From NCBI RefSeq assembly GCF_964355755.1, contig NC_092675.1, positions 17,747,312 through 17,811,311 on the forward strand: DNA of 64,000 bases. Reading direction: 5' to 3'. Below the pieces are notes generated by a model. That model ran no database searches and was not told the origin of the DNA. It worked only from the letters and a program-made list of their open reading frames with translations. This DNA is from Antedon mediterranea. Taxonomy: Eukaryota; Echinodermata; Crinoidea; Comatulida; Antedonidae. Made by a program: the position numbers and the translations under genes. This document shows, in pieces, positions 47,392 through 62,400 of this stretch (its first letter is position 1; every line of letters starts with the position of its first letter).

Positions 47392-47421
47392 TTACACGTT
47401 GCTGGCGTTTGGATCTTGAAT
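47392..47421 (-). CDS. PKD2: PKD2 exon 16 (last coding exon)
   Basis: 30 coding bases after TGTTTTTAG|, phase 0: IQDPNASNV then TAA. The SNV end resembles the SNVHV end of vertebrate PKD2. An AATAAA on the minus strand lies about 75-80 bases downstream (plus-strand TTTATT near 47312), a possible poly(A) signal. Confidence 0.8.
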   Translation of the reverse strand: MQDPNASNV

Positions 47422-50400
47422 CTAAAAACAAAAATAAATGTGCTTATTTCAAGTCAGAAATTTAAAATACAATAATAATAATAAATGTATTGCCAACAAC
47501 AAAATACAGTAGCATTGGCTATATGTAAATGAAATGTTCATACCCACTTTGTATTGTATTGTGTTATTTGTGTTACTTTTGCTTTGTTTTAAGTAAAATA
47601 CAATATAATACTCTACAAAAGAGTGACACCTCTTTTATACTTTACAAACACTACAACAATAACGTCATACAATGGTTTTACAGTACTATACTTGGTATAA
47701 TTTTAGATAGTTGATATAACAATTAACAGGTAACGCTCCCAATAACAAACAAACAAACAAACTCTCTCAAATCCGGAAACTCTACCAAAATCATACTTGA
47801 CGAACAAAATGTAACAAATTAATGCTTTTTTTAAAACACATTCAAAATACCACACTTTCTAGAAAACCAGTCCAAGGTTGACCCATATTGGGAGAGTTAA
47901 CATTATAACATTGTACAGTAATACTACTCCATGACTAAATTCTATAAATATATAGAAAAATCCAAGATATTTAAAAGCTTTAAGGATTGGATAAACACTT
48001 ATGCTTCAAATTAATTATAAAATATGTCTCCTCCAACCCCCTTCCCCCTTATCAACCATTACAAATGTTAGTAATTAATATAAAACAGTTACATAACTTG
48101 AACAATCATTAATTTAAATATTAGTACACATTACAAAGATGGTTATTAATCATTTTAAAAAAGAAAAAATCATTTTAAAATCATCTTCTAACACTTAATA
48201 ACACTGTATTAATTTAAAGAAAACTGATAACAATACATAAACCTCTGCTGTAATGGCCTTAGCATAATAATATGCAATAGACCATTTACAAACACTTACA
48301 TAAGACTGTTCAGAGACGGCTGACAATGCAGTCTGTATGTGACAAAGCACACATACAGAAGCATAGGAAAAAAGCAATAAATAAAATTAGTTTTTTTGCC
48401 ATATGTTGGTAACATAACTATGAAAATCATAATATGGTTCCCATGTTTTTAAAAATAATGACTAATTATATATTATCACTAACTCTCACAGTCACATGTA
48501 TGATTGGAACCGAGTGAATAAGTGATATTCTTATGTATATATTGTATATATGATGTGTAAAGTGTCTTCCATTGCAAGGTATCAAAGCCTTCAGTAAAAA
48601 AGATTTAAGAATTGCTCATTACAGGATGTCATAGAAACATTATAAAGGTTGGTTGGAAATTTGTTTTTGAGTACTGAAGAAACTATTCCAATAATCTCCT
48701 AAATTGTAGGAAAATATATTACTGTTTGCACTCAAAGGTTAGATAGCAGAAGCAATAGCTTATTCTCTGTACTGTATCTATAATTTCTACAGTATCATAG
48801 GCACATTCTGTGATAAGTTAACATGTCTATCACATGTGACACCTGTATCACAGGCTATATGCCTACTCTAATCTTAATATAATACAGGCACCACTGATAG
48901 GATAAATTGAGACTATACAGTATAACAGATATGATACTGTATATATTATGCCATATATAGAGATACAGTACAGAAAAACTGGTGAAATGAATGAATGAAT
49001 GAAAGTTGAATGAACCAAACATTTTCATTTATACTTTATCCCATAACAAGTAATACATTGTATTGGTATACATTTGTACAAATTATGGAAGCATTGCTAT
49101 GCTATATACTTACAGTACGGCCAGACATGGCAGAATCGGCACGCGGACTGAATTGACGAGAAACGGCAGAACCTTGACGGGATACTACTGAGCCAGGACG
49201 GGAACTTATTGATTTCGCATCAATATCATCATGGTTGTTCTAAGCATGCAATTAAAGCAGTGTAAAAAAAAAACAAATACCAAACACATGCAAAATTAAA
49301 ACAAAGTAAATTAAAGAGAAAAACAACATCATTACTAAAAAACTTTGATTTTAATATTAGATTCTTTTTTTTTTTAAGCCATTGTGAAAATTCTAAGTAT
49401 TAACCCAGTGCTGAAATATTTTACAGTTTAGTTATACTTCAACAAAATAAAAAATTATTGCCTCACAACGGACAGAAGTAATGGCATCAGTAATATAAAA
49501 AACATGATGCTCACACAATATCATTAATTCCAATTAAGCTGCAAATTTGAATAACTTTTATTTATTTTAAATTTGAATCGTACTCATAATTATTTATTCA
49601 ATTGATTTTTGATATTGTGTCATATTTTAAGAACAAATTTGGTATTGTTTATGGAATTTGCGACGGTATAATTTTTGAAATGACGTAGACAGCTTTGTAG
49701 ATTAATAATCATTTTTAACATTGCTTGTTTTGTATTTTTATTAATTAATGAGCATACTGATTCCTCTTGGGAGGTATTTTTGAAATAAATAAAAACAACA
49801 ATAGAGTGGGAACAACATTGATGATGTAATCAATGGGCTACTTAGCATGCTAGGTAACACCTTTGAATTCACTTGACTGATTGCCTTAACATAAACTGGG
49901 TGTGAATTTAGACTGAGTGACCCGTCCATTGAAACTACATTGTCAATAACAGGTGAGAAACCAAACTAAAAAAACCAAGCATTATCATGATACTGATTCA
50001 TATTATGGCTTCAACAAAAAAAAAGAAAAGTAATCTAATAATAAAACAAAGTTTTAAAACAAGGGTTGGATGGTTGCATTAAACAAATGAAATTTATAAA
50101 GGGTTTGAAAAAACTGAAAGGGTATTAAGAACTTGAAATAAAACAAGTTAGTTTAAAAACAAATTAGAACAGAACTATGGTGAACTAAATAAAGTACATA
50201 TGATATTGTGATCTTTTCATATATATATCTACTGTGTATGGTTTACAAAAAGAATTTTAACTGTAAAAATAAGTTTACATGCTTAGTGCATTAAAATAAA
50301 TATTTATCGTGATGATGGGAACTTACCGCTGATGAAGGTCTCTGCGAGATGGAACTACCAGGGCGAGAAACAGCCGCCAAAGAACGTGCTGCACTGTGTC

Positions 50401-53400
50401 GTCCGCTGCTGGTACTTCCTGCTCCTCTATTGGACAAGGATGCGTCCGAATCCCAGCGTTCCAACTCTTCACGTACAAGTCGCTCCATCTGTTCACGTCT
50501 GTTACCATCGCCCTCCTCATCCTAAGATAAAAGTAGAGAAGGTTTATACATTGGAAATTATGAGTAAGTATTTTATGATGGATGTGACTGTGATGTTTGA
50601 GTTTGTAATCACAGAATCAATGGTACACAAGCATTATACCTCTTTAATATTATCCAATAGTTTGCCCATAGTTTCGCGTCTTTTAAGTTTTGCCCGTTCC
50701 ATAGCCTCTAGTTTAACCAACACCGCATCAATCTTCGACACAATGCTACCAATCGAATGTTCCATACGGTCAACTCTTCGGCTCAAACTAGAAAAAAAAA
50801 AGCAGTTATTAATTAGTATTATAATTATTGGTTATATTCATTCAATCTTTTATTTCAGAATTTCTGGTCCATAGAAAGTAAAATTTCATATAAATACAAC
50901 TGTACTAATTACTACTACTCATCTCAGGATGGCATTCCACCTGGAGAGGTGGAAATAGAACACTTCCTTGCTTTATTGCACTTAAAAGATGTTCCCTTAA
51001 TAGGAGTTCTATTGTACAACTACATTTTCACATACACAACAAATTCTTCATAGGATACACCGCTGACTCCACCACGTCCACGTCCACCACCGCCATCTTC
51101 GTCATCATCATCATAACTACCGTTGCTCTCACTGGTACCAGGGCGTTGTCCACCTCCTCCATTCTCTTCAAGTTCTGCAAGTTGGTTGTTCAAGTCAGTC
51201 TAACAAAACAAATTTGAAAATTACACAACCAACGGCAAACTTTATATATATTGTTATTAAATTCCTTTTAACACCACATATGTACATAAAGTATAAATCT
51301 GCTTCACAAACTAAAATCTTGATGTTAGTACTGTTTAATTAAGTGAAAACTTACCTTTTGTGTTTCAAGGTCTGAAGCCATCTTCATCTGCTCTTCAGCA
51401 TCTAGGATACGATCGCCATCAACGTCATACTTGGCAAACACAGCCTCAATTTCAGGATCAGCATGTCCACGACTATATTCAAATTAGAAATTTATTACAA
51501 ATTGAGATGAAAAGGTGAGATACAAACCTACTAGTCGATATTTGTACTAACAAGAGTAAAAATGTATATATAAAAGTGAACATTAATAATTGGGAGACCA
51601 TTAGATGCAGGTCCATTGGATTAGCTTGCTTCACAAAACAAACCTTACTAATTTTATGTATATGAATGAAGTCTATGCAAACGAGAGATTATTGTAGGTA
51701 GATAAGAAATGGTGAAAGATAAATAAGAAATCACAACATACGCTTTGAGTTCCATTCTCCACTCGTCAAAGTCCAAGTGCTGGTCAGCATTGTGGTCAGC
51801 ATGTGCTAGAGCCTCCTGAATGTCTGCTATCTTGTCGCGTTTAAAGTTCAACTTGCCAACCATCTTCTCGTAGCCTTTCTTGAAATAATCAGTGATTTCA
51901 AATTCACTCTTCTGGTTTGCAATGTCCGCCTTCACTTCACTATAGGTGTCGTTGATAATGGCCAAGAACATGTTCTAAATATTAAATAAAAATAAAATAA
52001 GATCATTTTATAATTTGTAGATAGTAAAAGGTACTTGGTATCATCCTTTTATATATAATAATAATAATCTTAATAGACAGCCTCTATTAATGAAGGTGAC
52101 TTAATGTTTATATAAATTAGGTTACATTTTAATAGAATGTGGTCCTTCAAATAAGGTCTTAAAGGAGGTAGTATTAATAATAGAGAGTGGTCTATTAATA
52201 TGAGTTTTTTTTTTGGAGAGAGAATTGTAAAACAATAGTCTTTTTATATAGATTAGATAGTCTATTATTAATAGAAAGTTGTCTCTTAATAGAGGTAGTC
52301 TCTAAATAAAAGTTGTTTCCTAATAGATGGTGGTTTATTAATAGAGGTAGTCTCTCAATAAAAGTTTTATCATGGTTTTTCAGAATATAGTGGATTAGAA
52401 TTTGCTTTACTTACCAGCAAGACAAAGAACACAACAAATACATAGGACATGAAAAACAGAGGTCCAAGAATACGATTTGCGGCTTCAAGTTCATGGAAAT
52501 CAAAGTCTCCAAGGATGATACGGAACAAAGTGAAGCTGAAAAGTAAAGGGCATATTATGAGAAAGGATTTGTTCCCTTAAATTTACAGTTTTGTTTGACT
52601 GCAATTACATTAAATTTGTTACGGTTGGAAATAAAATAATGACAGTTATACTTACACACAGTCACCGATGGTGTGGAAATCCTTGATCTGAGTGCCAAAG
52701 ACCAAGTAACCCAACTGAGCATATGCCAAAAAGATGATTAAGAACATGACAGTAAAGCCTCCCACGTCTTTAGCACATTTTGACAATGTTGATGATAACT
52801 GGGTCATTGTCTTGTTAAAGCTGATATACTTGAATACCTAGAGTTAAAAAAAAGTCCTTTGTTTATTTTATTTCCTGAAAATACACACTAGTTTAATCAG
52901 TTTAAGTAACACTATGATTGTTTTTTGTAAATTATGGAAAAATAGAGCAAAGTCGTTAGATGTTTTGAAACATTTATTTGTTCAATTTGTAGTAAACTCC
53001 ATTTAATAAACCTTATTTAATAAATGTGTGGTAGAAACCAAAATAGGTAAATTAAAAACATTAAAAGCTCAATACAGATATATATATAGCTACAATAAGT
53101 GTCCAGTATATTGCAAAATCTTTATTGGCTATACTATGTCTATCAAAAACTGAAATAAAAGAAAAAGAAAAAATCATACCTTGACCCAAGCAAGAAATAC
53201 AGCAATAGCAATGACGTTGTTGAACACTCCCTGACAGTAGCCTAAGAATTCAAAGTCAGCATACTGCTCTGGTTGGGATAGCAATGTCTCAATCATACGA
53301 TTCACAGCCATTGTACGATACACACTGAATACCATACAGAGCACAGATATCTGTAGAAAGATTTTGTTTTCAATGATTTTCATTTTAATAAAATATTATT

Positions 53401-56400
53401 ATTTAGTTTTACAATCATCCATCACATCACACAGCCGCATATTTTTGGACTCCAGTAGTCACTAAGAATTTTAATAATTGCGAATTAATAAATAGCTTTG
53501 GGTTAAATGTATTCACTTAATAGATATGAGAAATTGTCATAAAATATAAAGGTTAGTTTCCTTAACCCAGGTGTGATTAGTGAATATGGCCACTGTTAAC
53601 AATGTTTAATTATAAAAACTAACATACAATTTTGAGTTACCTATGTTATCTGTGCACATTGGGAACTACGTCTATAGCCATGAAGCTCATTTAAAACACA
53701 AAAGGCCTAGAAAATGTGAAAACATGAGCTGGCGCATGGCTAACATGCTCAGTGGAATAATGAATTACAAACAATGAAATCAACTCACAATAATGATAAT
53801 GACATCTAAGCAGTTCCAGATAGTTTTAAAATATGCCATGCGATGCTTTCGAATCTCAATAACCTCTTCCACAATGTAGTACATAACGAAGATAACAAAA
53901 ATACATTCACAGGCCCTCACAAAGAAGTCAAAGGCTGTGATGTAACGCAACAGTTTCACGGTTCGGAAATTCCATGAAGGAATAGCGCCACCAGTGGCAG
54001 GGAATTCCATTACCATTCTAGAAGATAAATGTTACATAAAATATTGATTTTGATCAGTTTAAGATTGTTTACATGGCAGAAAACCAATAATTCATTTCAT
54101 TTTTATTTATTATTTTATTCGCAATCCTGTACATATTACAAATAAAAAGATAAAAAATACAATCAAACAAAAACCCATGGGCTACAGACTGGTAATACAT
54201 TAAAAATCCCCAGTTTGTATCCATTGTTGAGACATAAAGGCATTTCTCCTAATGTACATTTATAACCAAAACAATATTAGAGTGGATAATCCTTAGTGAA
54301 AAACCATACATAAATTGTCTGATGTTTTCTTAGAAAATAATAATGGTAATTTTAATGAATATTGAAAAATAAAGCTCTGTCTACACCATCAACCTAGTTT
54401 GACTAAAAATATGTATATGACATCAGCATTTCACACAAAGTTTGATGGTGTAGACAGAGAGCTTAAGAGCACAAAAACAACACTTACCTGACAATACAGA
54501 ACAGATTAATATTAGCATTGTATACAGTGAAATCTATCATCACCACACGTGTTCCACGATCCAGCCACAGGTTTTCCATAAGTTCATTGATCATCAATAT
54601 CGAGTCACCCCGATTATCGGTGAGATCTTGGTAAAAACCGCCACCACTATATGACGCTAGTTTACCCCAGTGAGAAGAGCCGTCTAAGTCCGATTCAGTT
54701 GAATATACCCAACTGCAATTTATAACAAAATAAATAAAATGTTTGTACAATTAGAAAACTGTATACAGTTTAAAACAATAATAGTAGACTGTAATCTTCT
54801 AATAAATTAAAAAAAGAAATCTCTTTCATTTTCAAAAGTTAGAGAGAATAAATTATATAGTTAGGGCTATAACTATAAGTATATGTTTTGTTAAATGGTT
54901 GAAGCATCAGAATTTCCAGAAACCGGACATGGTAGGGCAGCCCAATGGTTTCTGGTATTAAGAGAGTTGGTGTATTAAGTAATAAAGTATAGTCAAGTTT
55001 TTTTCTTAATTAGGACTATGCTCGGATGAGGTTCTGCAGTGTACGAAGATGATGATTGCTCACACCAAAGGTTTCGGTTAATACAAAAAATGAAAAAGAA
55101 ACGTACGCTGTGCCGTTTGCTTTTCCAAATGTTTGTTGATCTTCACTTGCTTCAGAATATGGTGCATAACACGTCTTAATAATGTCAGAAAAATGGTCGT
55201 GAACAATACAGGAGTCGTTTCGTACTTTCAGTTGTCTTATCCGTGGTATTCCTAACATCTTGTTTTCATAAAAAATATAACCCCATTCATCTCGCGTCAC
55301 ATTCTCGTCATTGTACCATTTTTCCCAATACAGTCCGTCCATCAGCACGTTCTGCGAGAACTACAAGAAAGAAAAAAGACATAGAAGATAATGAACATAT
55401 CATTCTATTTAAGATAAACTGCTATTTTCAACCATACAGTGGATGTAAAAACTTGGTTGTTGAGTTGCCCATATTCTACACATTTTGTAATTCAGTAGCT
55501 GAAAATATTATATATAAATACATAAAATAATGAGCTCACCCTCCAGAAATCAGCCATGGTTGTAGATCCACGGAATGTATTCTTGGTGTCTGGATACTGG
55601 GAGTCTAAGAATAGCTCTGACATGACTTTAGTGTAGTAGTACATAGTAGAGCTGGTCATTCCAAACGTGACTGTAAAAATATAACAAGTAGGCATTGTAC
55701 ATCATAATTTTGATTTTTATTAAATAATTAAAAATCGAGATCAAAAAATCTTCCAATCATAGGTTTATTTTCACATTAAAAGTTGAGGTTTAAACAAGAC
55801 AATAATTTATATTTGAAATTAGTTTCTTTTCATATTGTCATTTGAAGATAACAATGAAAAGTATGAATATAAAGTAATTTGTTGACGATAAACAATACAT
55901 TTTTTCACTGTAATTATACAGTATCTCTGTTGAGATAATAGTCTATTGCAATCTTAATATCCAGGTACTATAGATAGACACACACATTTTCCAGTACTAC
56001 ATCATAAACAGAGAAAATAAATTCAGAAAAGAATTTCTCCATGGTAGAATGATACTGATGATTAAAATTATCATGGGAAATGAAATCACATTTACACAGC
56101 ACTAAATGGAATTTAATTAATTCATTAATGGTTCATGTTGCTTTATAACTAGGTTGCATTATTATTTATTTAGTATTTATCAACAATGGAAACTCATAAT
56201 TTAATCATGCTTTAGTTACAGAACAGGGAGAGTAAGGCTTGGTTCTCAAGGGACGCAATGCAAGGACGTAAGCGCAACGTATGTAAGTGATTTGACCAAT
56301 CATAAGCGATGCATTATTCGAACTGTCACTTGTTATTGGTTGCGCCATTGCGTCTCTAATGGGAACCAGGCTAAAGTCGGGTTCATTTATTACAGTTTTT

Positions 56401-59400
56401 AGAATACATAATAAAGTAAAATCTGAGTAAAGTTGACATTTAAAAGAGAGCAATAACCAGAAGCGTAATCTCAAGATTAAGTGAGAAACTGATTTGCTAA
56501 TTTTCGGAATTGAGAATTTTACCTTATTTAAACAACAATTTTAAATTATTAAATAAACTATAAATATTAGAACAAATGATTAATTTAATTGCAAATAACT
56601 TTAAAAGAAATGTTGAACATTGGTAATAAAGATTGGTTAAAATACTCCATGTACTGCAGTAAATTATGGTTGATTTTTATATACAGCTTTGTAAAGGTAT
56701 TGTGAGATATTGCAACAATTGATATTGACAATGAACAGAATCTTGAATTATTGGTTTGCCAAGCAACGAGCAAGGTAGAATTGACTACTAATTATAATTA
56801 ATAAAATGTGATAAAGTACTGTAAGTAACTTCTATTGTTCCTATTCAACGATGCAATTGTCATAATCTTTATATTAGAAAGCCATCTCTACCCGATTGGG
56901 TAGCTTTGTATTGAAATTGGTTTCATTTTATACTGCGTCATTGGTTGCCAAGGAGTTTCTATAGAAACTACAACAAAAACTATATCGAAGGATATTGATT
57001 ATGATATTTACGTTGAGTAGGTGAAAGGGATTCCAACATCGTTACCATTTTATGATACTTTAAAGATGTTTATAATCGCTACAAAACTGTTTTCATAACA
57101 TTTTAAATTTAAATATAAATTAACCATATATATTCTACCATGTTTTAAAGTACTACCAAATATGACAGTACACATTTAAATAATATTCTATAATAACTGA
57201 AAAAACAAAGTTTTTCTTGACCCAACCTAAATTACCTCAGTTTGTTTCAGGAATATAAATTTTATATTTATTTAATTAAAAAAGAACAAGTGAAACAATG
57301 ATGATAATTGAATACAGTAATACTACATAGTGAGAAATGATGAATCAATACTGTAGCAGCATGGTTAGGTTTAATCAACAACTTTATTAATCAAAAAAAT
57401 AAGGCTTTGAGGAGACCTACACAATTATACCTCTACTATGATCCAATTGAGGTGAAAGGAGCTTTCCTGTTCAGTTTTGTTTATTAATAAAATAGTGGAT
57501 GACATCTGTGAAACTGGCAATAGTACACATAGGTATTCATAAAGTTAATAAAGTTAATACCTAAAATGGCCCGAGTGTGTACTTTGTAACTAATTGTACA
57601 GGTTCCCCAAATCACTGGTCATACAATGTAAAAAGAATCTGACATTACTGACATTTAAGTAATGTTCTATTCTGTTTGTATCAATAAAATCATCCAAACA
57701 CTTGAATTGCTTTTTAAATGGTTCACTAGAACTAATAACATTAACATTAAAATGCTTAATGGAAAAATTATTCACTAATTTGGATTTCAAAGTGCAGTGT
57801 GCAAAATTCCCTAAGCGTATTTCATTATGAGATTCAATAATTGGAAGAAAATAATATTCCATGTAAACATCTAACTGCAAGTTTTAATATTCATCACACA
57901 CCTAATTAAAGTGTAAGAGCTGAACAGTGAATAACAATAGTTTGCTAATACTGATAGTTAATACAGAACCATGTCCTCAGACAGCTTATATAATAAAACA
58001 TTGTTTGTGTCTTTCTTTCAGATGCAAATCATATCATATTGGAAGCTTGTACCGCACAATAGAATGCTACTTAAGTGCGTGCTTATCAGATATTCCACCT
58101 ACTGTATACTGTATACATAGCATCTTGTTTTTACAATATAAATAAATTAAAATGTAATAAATGAGGCCTAGCATCACAAAAGCGGCGCAGAGTCGCAACC
58201 CAAACTTTTGAGTTATTTTTTATTTTATTTAAGTCGTAAATCTATTAGGAAATTTGCTTTTTTTTCACTGAAAAATTTACATTTTTTTTCTTTACAGTTA
58301 CACTGTTGGATCTTGAATAAATAAATTTTGTAAACAAACCGCTAACCCGAATCACGTCACGTTTTATAGATTTAAAGGCAAAAATAATGAATGTTTATGA
58401 GTTGAATAAGGATATTATTATAAAATTGACAATGAAACTGACAGAAACCATTTCAAGAATAAATGACAGAATAAAGTAAGGAACACCAAAATAATTCATT
58501 AAACACTTCCTGTCACCATTTGGTTATGTGTTTCATTATTATTCAGTTATTTGTTCTTGAAAATGTTTCCGAAACATTTATCCTCTTGTTTTTATCATAA
58601 ATTAAATGAAATGAGCGTCTTTGAATTTATTAATAGTATTAGTAGATTTACTGTTCTATTAAAACACCACGGTGGCACTATTTTTTTTTGTATTGAATTT
58701 ATGTGCTTACAAAATTAAGATGCAAGAGTTTTGGAATATATTACTGTAAATACTAATTATACTAAACAGATGTCTTACCATCATTTGAACCTCTTTAAGT
58801 TGGTGACTATGCAACTACAGTATTGTAAAATGCAGACTGAGCTGGTTTTTTTGCATCATTATTATATTCAATAGTAAAGAAATTAAATGCATTAGTGTTG
58901 GCTGTTGCTGACCTTAACATACTGGCTGTTGCTGACCATGAGGTATTAGTCTGACCTGAACATAAGTGGCGTTGTACTACTCATCATGCAGTTGCTAACT
59001 GTTGTACTGTATCTTTAAATAATATCACATACAAATCCTACACAATGTACTTACCAATGCAAATGACAACCAAGAAGACCATGTAAATGGCTAATTCTCG
59101 CAGGGTGGTCCGCACATGCAGTTCTTTATCGGCCTTTGTGTCATCTGTCTGTCTGGTTCTCCAAAAAGCTACAAATTTAGATTTTGAAATATGTCTTTAG
59201 TTTTAATATTCCGTATTTTACTACTGTAGGTAGCAACATAACATTCGATAAAATTATTATGCATATCATTACACTCACTGAGAAATGGTTTGGCCTATTC
59301 CACTGGACCCACAGCTACAGTAGTATGATTCACATTGTTTTAATATGGTTGGCTACAATATTTTATAAGGTACCGGTACTGTAGGATGATTATGAAACAT

Positions 59401-62400
59401 TAGAATTAACCGTGGTTTAGTAAATCAAACCGTTTACAAAAAGTAAAAACAAAACAAAATATTTTCCATCTTATAACTAATTAATAATTAAAATCACATT
59501 TCACATCTTTGTCAAAGTTTCATTTATTATTTTATAACCTACTGCACTGTATGCAAATCATTACCATACCGACAGCCATAATACCTATCTTAAAACTGAG
59601 TATGTGAGAAATACAGGAGGAAACTAGGTTCTACTAATACTATACTAAATTAATCCAACGTGTCAAGTGGAGAAGCCAGCTTCAACCTACTTAAAATACA
59701 GGCAGGGAACCCGTCTTATATTACCTTTAAGCAAGCTAAATTTAGCTAACAAGCATCAATGTTGTTATAGATAGTAACCTGTGTGTTAGAGCACACTGCA
59801 GTTTTCAGAACAGAAGTATTCAGCCTCCTGCTAAACACACTATTTAGGGCTTTTCCTAGTAAAGTCTACGAGGTAACGTGGGTTAGAAAGTTAAGGGTTA
59901 GTGGAAATAGAATGATACTTTTGGGTATATTATAGAGTCTTGGGCATATGCTGTGTTGAAAACAGGCTGGGTGGAAGACCTTAACATATATTTTAGGCTG
60001 GTTGGAAAACTCTCACTTGCCTTTGCCAAGTACAATTCATTGACAATCACTATGGCCATGTTGTAACAGTAACTTTCAAAATTGGGGGCTTTTTTATGTT
60101 GCAATAATCTAGTATTTAATTTTTATTGTAAAGATGTGACTGTTTTTTTAATGTTTTTTTTTTAATTAGTGAATAAATCAATAGTGAAAATGGATGTCAT
60201 TACATCTTTATCAGTTCTTGGAAAAACAAACATTAATTTACAAGAAGACTGTACCAAATAAACGGTATTGTGCATTCAGTGTAAACAGAAACTGCAGAGT
60301 AACTAAAGAAGAGCTATATTGACTGTATAATACGGGATACGTTTCCTCTTGAAATTAAACATTTTCTCACAGAAATAACATTCAGCAGATGCTCTAGATA
60401 CTTCTATTCTATTTCATTATAAAGAGTTTAGATTTCACAATTACGCACGTTTCATACCCAAAGGCATTGCTTTTTTAGAGGTTTCTAAATGCTTCCCCTC
60501 AACAGAGACTAAAAGAATCAGCGCACGTCTCAGTGCCTCTTTTCATAACACACAAGCCTGTTTAATAAAGAAAGCACAAACCATCATAGTATGCACAAAC
60601 TAAATAATGCTGTGTTATGAGTGAGTTGAGAAATACTAAGAAGGTTATTGGTGAGATAAATTTAAAGAGTCAAGATTTGAAAGCAGAAGGTGTAACAGCT
60701 GACAGGCAACACCTGATATAAACAAACAAAAGTTTCAATTTGTTTTTAATATTACTGTACGAAGAAGCACTGTTATTGTAGTAACAATTGTTTCATTGTA
60801 CTTTTTATATAGGAACACTACTATCTATATTTAGTCACTAATCGACTGATTGCCGAAAATGATTGATTATATATCAGTACAGTACACAGTAGAAGCTCCT
60901 TTGGGACACCTCTATTCAAGGGACATTTCCATGTGAATGAACGGGGGCGACATGTTTTAAAATTACAGTCAATCCTTATTTTGGGGCCATCTCTATTACA
61001 CTTTGTGGGGTCCCAATACAATAATACAACTATATAACAATGGTGCATCCTTAATATGGGTTTTACTGTATTAACTATTCATCATGATAATGCACTTGTC
61101 AATTGTATGACCCACTATACGACCCTCGGGAGAGGTGCGTCATTTGTCCGATGTGCGTCGACCTTTGAATACCATGACGCACCCGTGCGTAAAAAATGTG
61201 ACTTACTTTTAGGTGACCATGACGCACCCATTTTGACACACTGTGACCATGTTGTTTATGATATGGTGGGTGGTAAAGTGACGGACATTGACACACCTTG
61301 TTCATTGATGTGACGTACCATCTAGGTTTTTTGACGCACCCCTGCGTCAGTAATTATTTGTAAATGACGCACCTCTCCCGGGAGTCGTATAGTGGGTCAT
61401 ACAATTGACAAGTGCATAATTGTTATAAAGACAACATACACAGTGATTAAAAAACAAGCCTAACAATACCTAGAATTGCTTTTTGAGAAAAAAATATATC
61501 TTTAACTAAATCATAATATTCTAACTTTACTATACGGAAATAATACTAATATATCAACTTAATTTGGAATCGTTAACTGTGTGAAGTAGTGGTAACCGCG
61601 TCTATTTTTTTCTATTACTAAAATGGCTAATATAAATTGCGTTTATATAAAATTATTTTGTACATTATTGATTTTTAGTGCAAATTATAATTTATTCATA
61701 AGCACACGTTGTACAAGGATATCACAAAGACATACAACTTATCGATTTTGTTATAAAAGCTACCAAGGAGAGGCTTCGATCGCTGTATTTGACAAATCAA
61801 TATTGAACTAGAAAAACATTGAAAATTCGTTCAAGTATAGATTATGAACATAGCGCAATAGCAAATTTGAATAGAGCTTATGGGCAAACAATTTAATGCA
61901 CTTATTAATTTCTGATGAGAAATAACAAAATTAAATATTGATTATTGTGCAATGCAGATATTGACGCATGAAAATGAACAGCGGTACGATATCCTTCCGC
62001 CATCTTAAAAAGAGCAGTTAAAAAGTGTAACAAATTATATAACTAAATAATATTAAAGTATTTCAGAGGCTAATTGTCATTGTAAAGTACTACAAATTAA
62101 ACTATTATTATTAAAATGACAGCTAATTTTAAAAATTCCCTATAAAACAGATAATTAAAGAATGAAAACATGTTAATAATTAATAATCTAAATACGATAC
62201 ACGCATATCACAATGATGGAAATGTGATTAAAATAATTTTTTTAAACATATTTTACTGTTGATATTGTTGTCAGCAATGTTGAAATTGCCAATATATTAT
62301 AATTACGGTATAGTAATTAAAATGAAGCCTTTGTTCACTCTAGTTTGATGGCAACAGGAAAAAAAAATATTAGGCCTAAGCTAGGTAAGGTTACTCACAT

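Noticed and set aside
57590-57880. 96-codon minus-strand frame in PKD2 intron 2.
   Set aside because: Matches no family I recognise and lies within an intron with no phase-compatible splice role.
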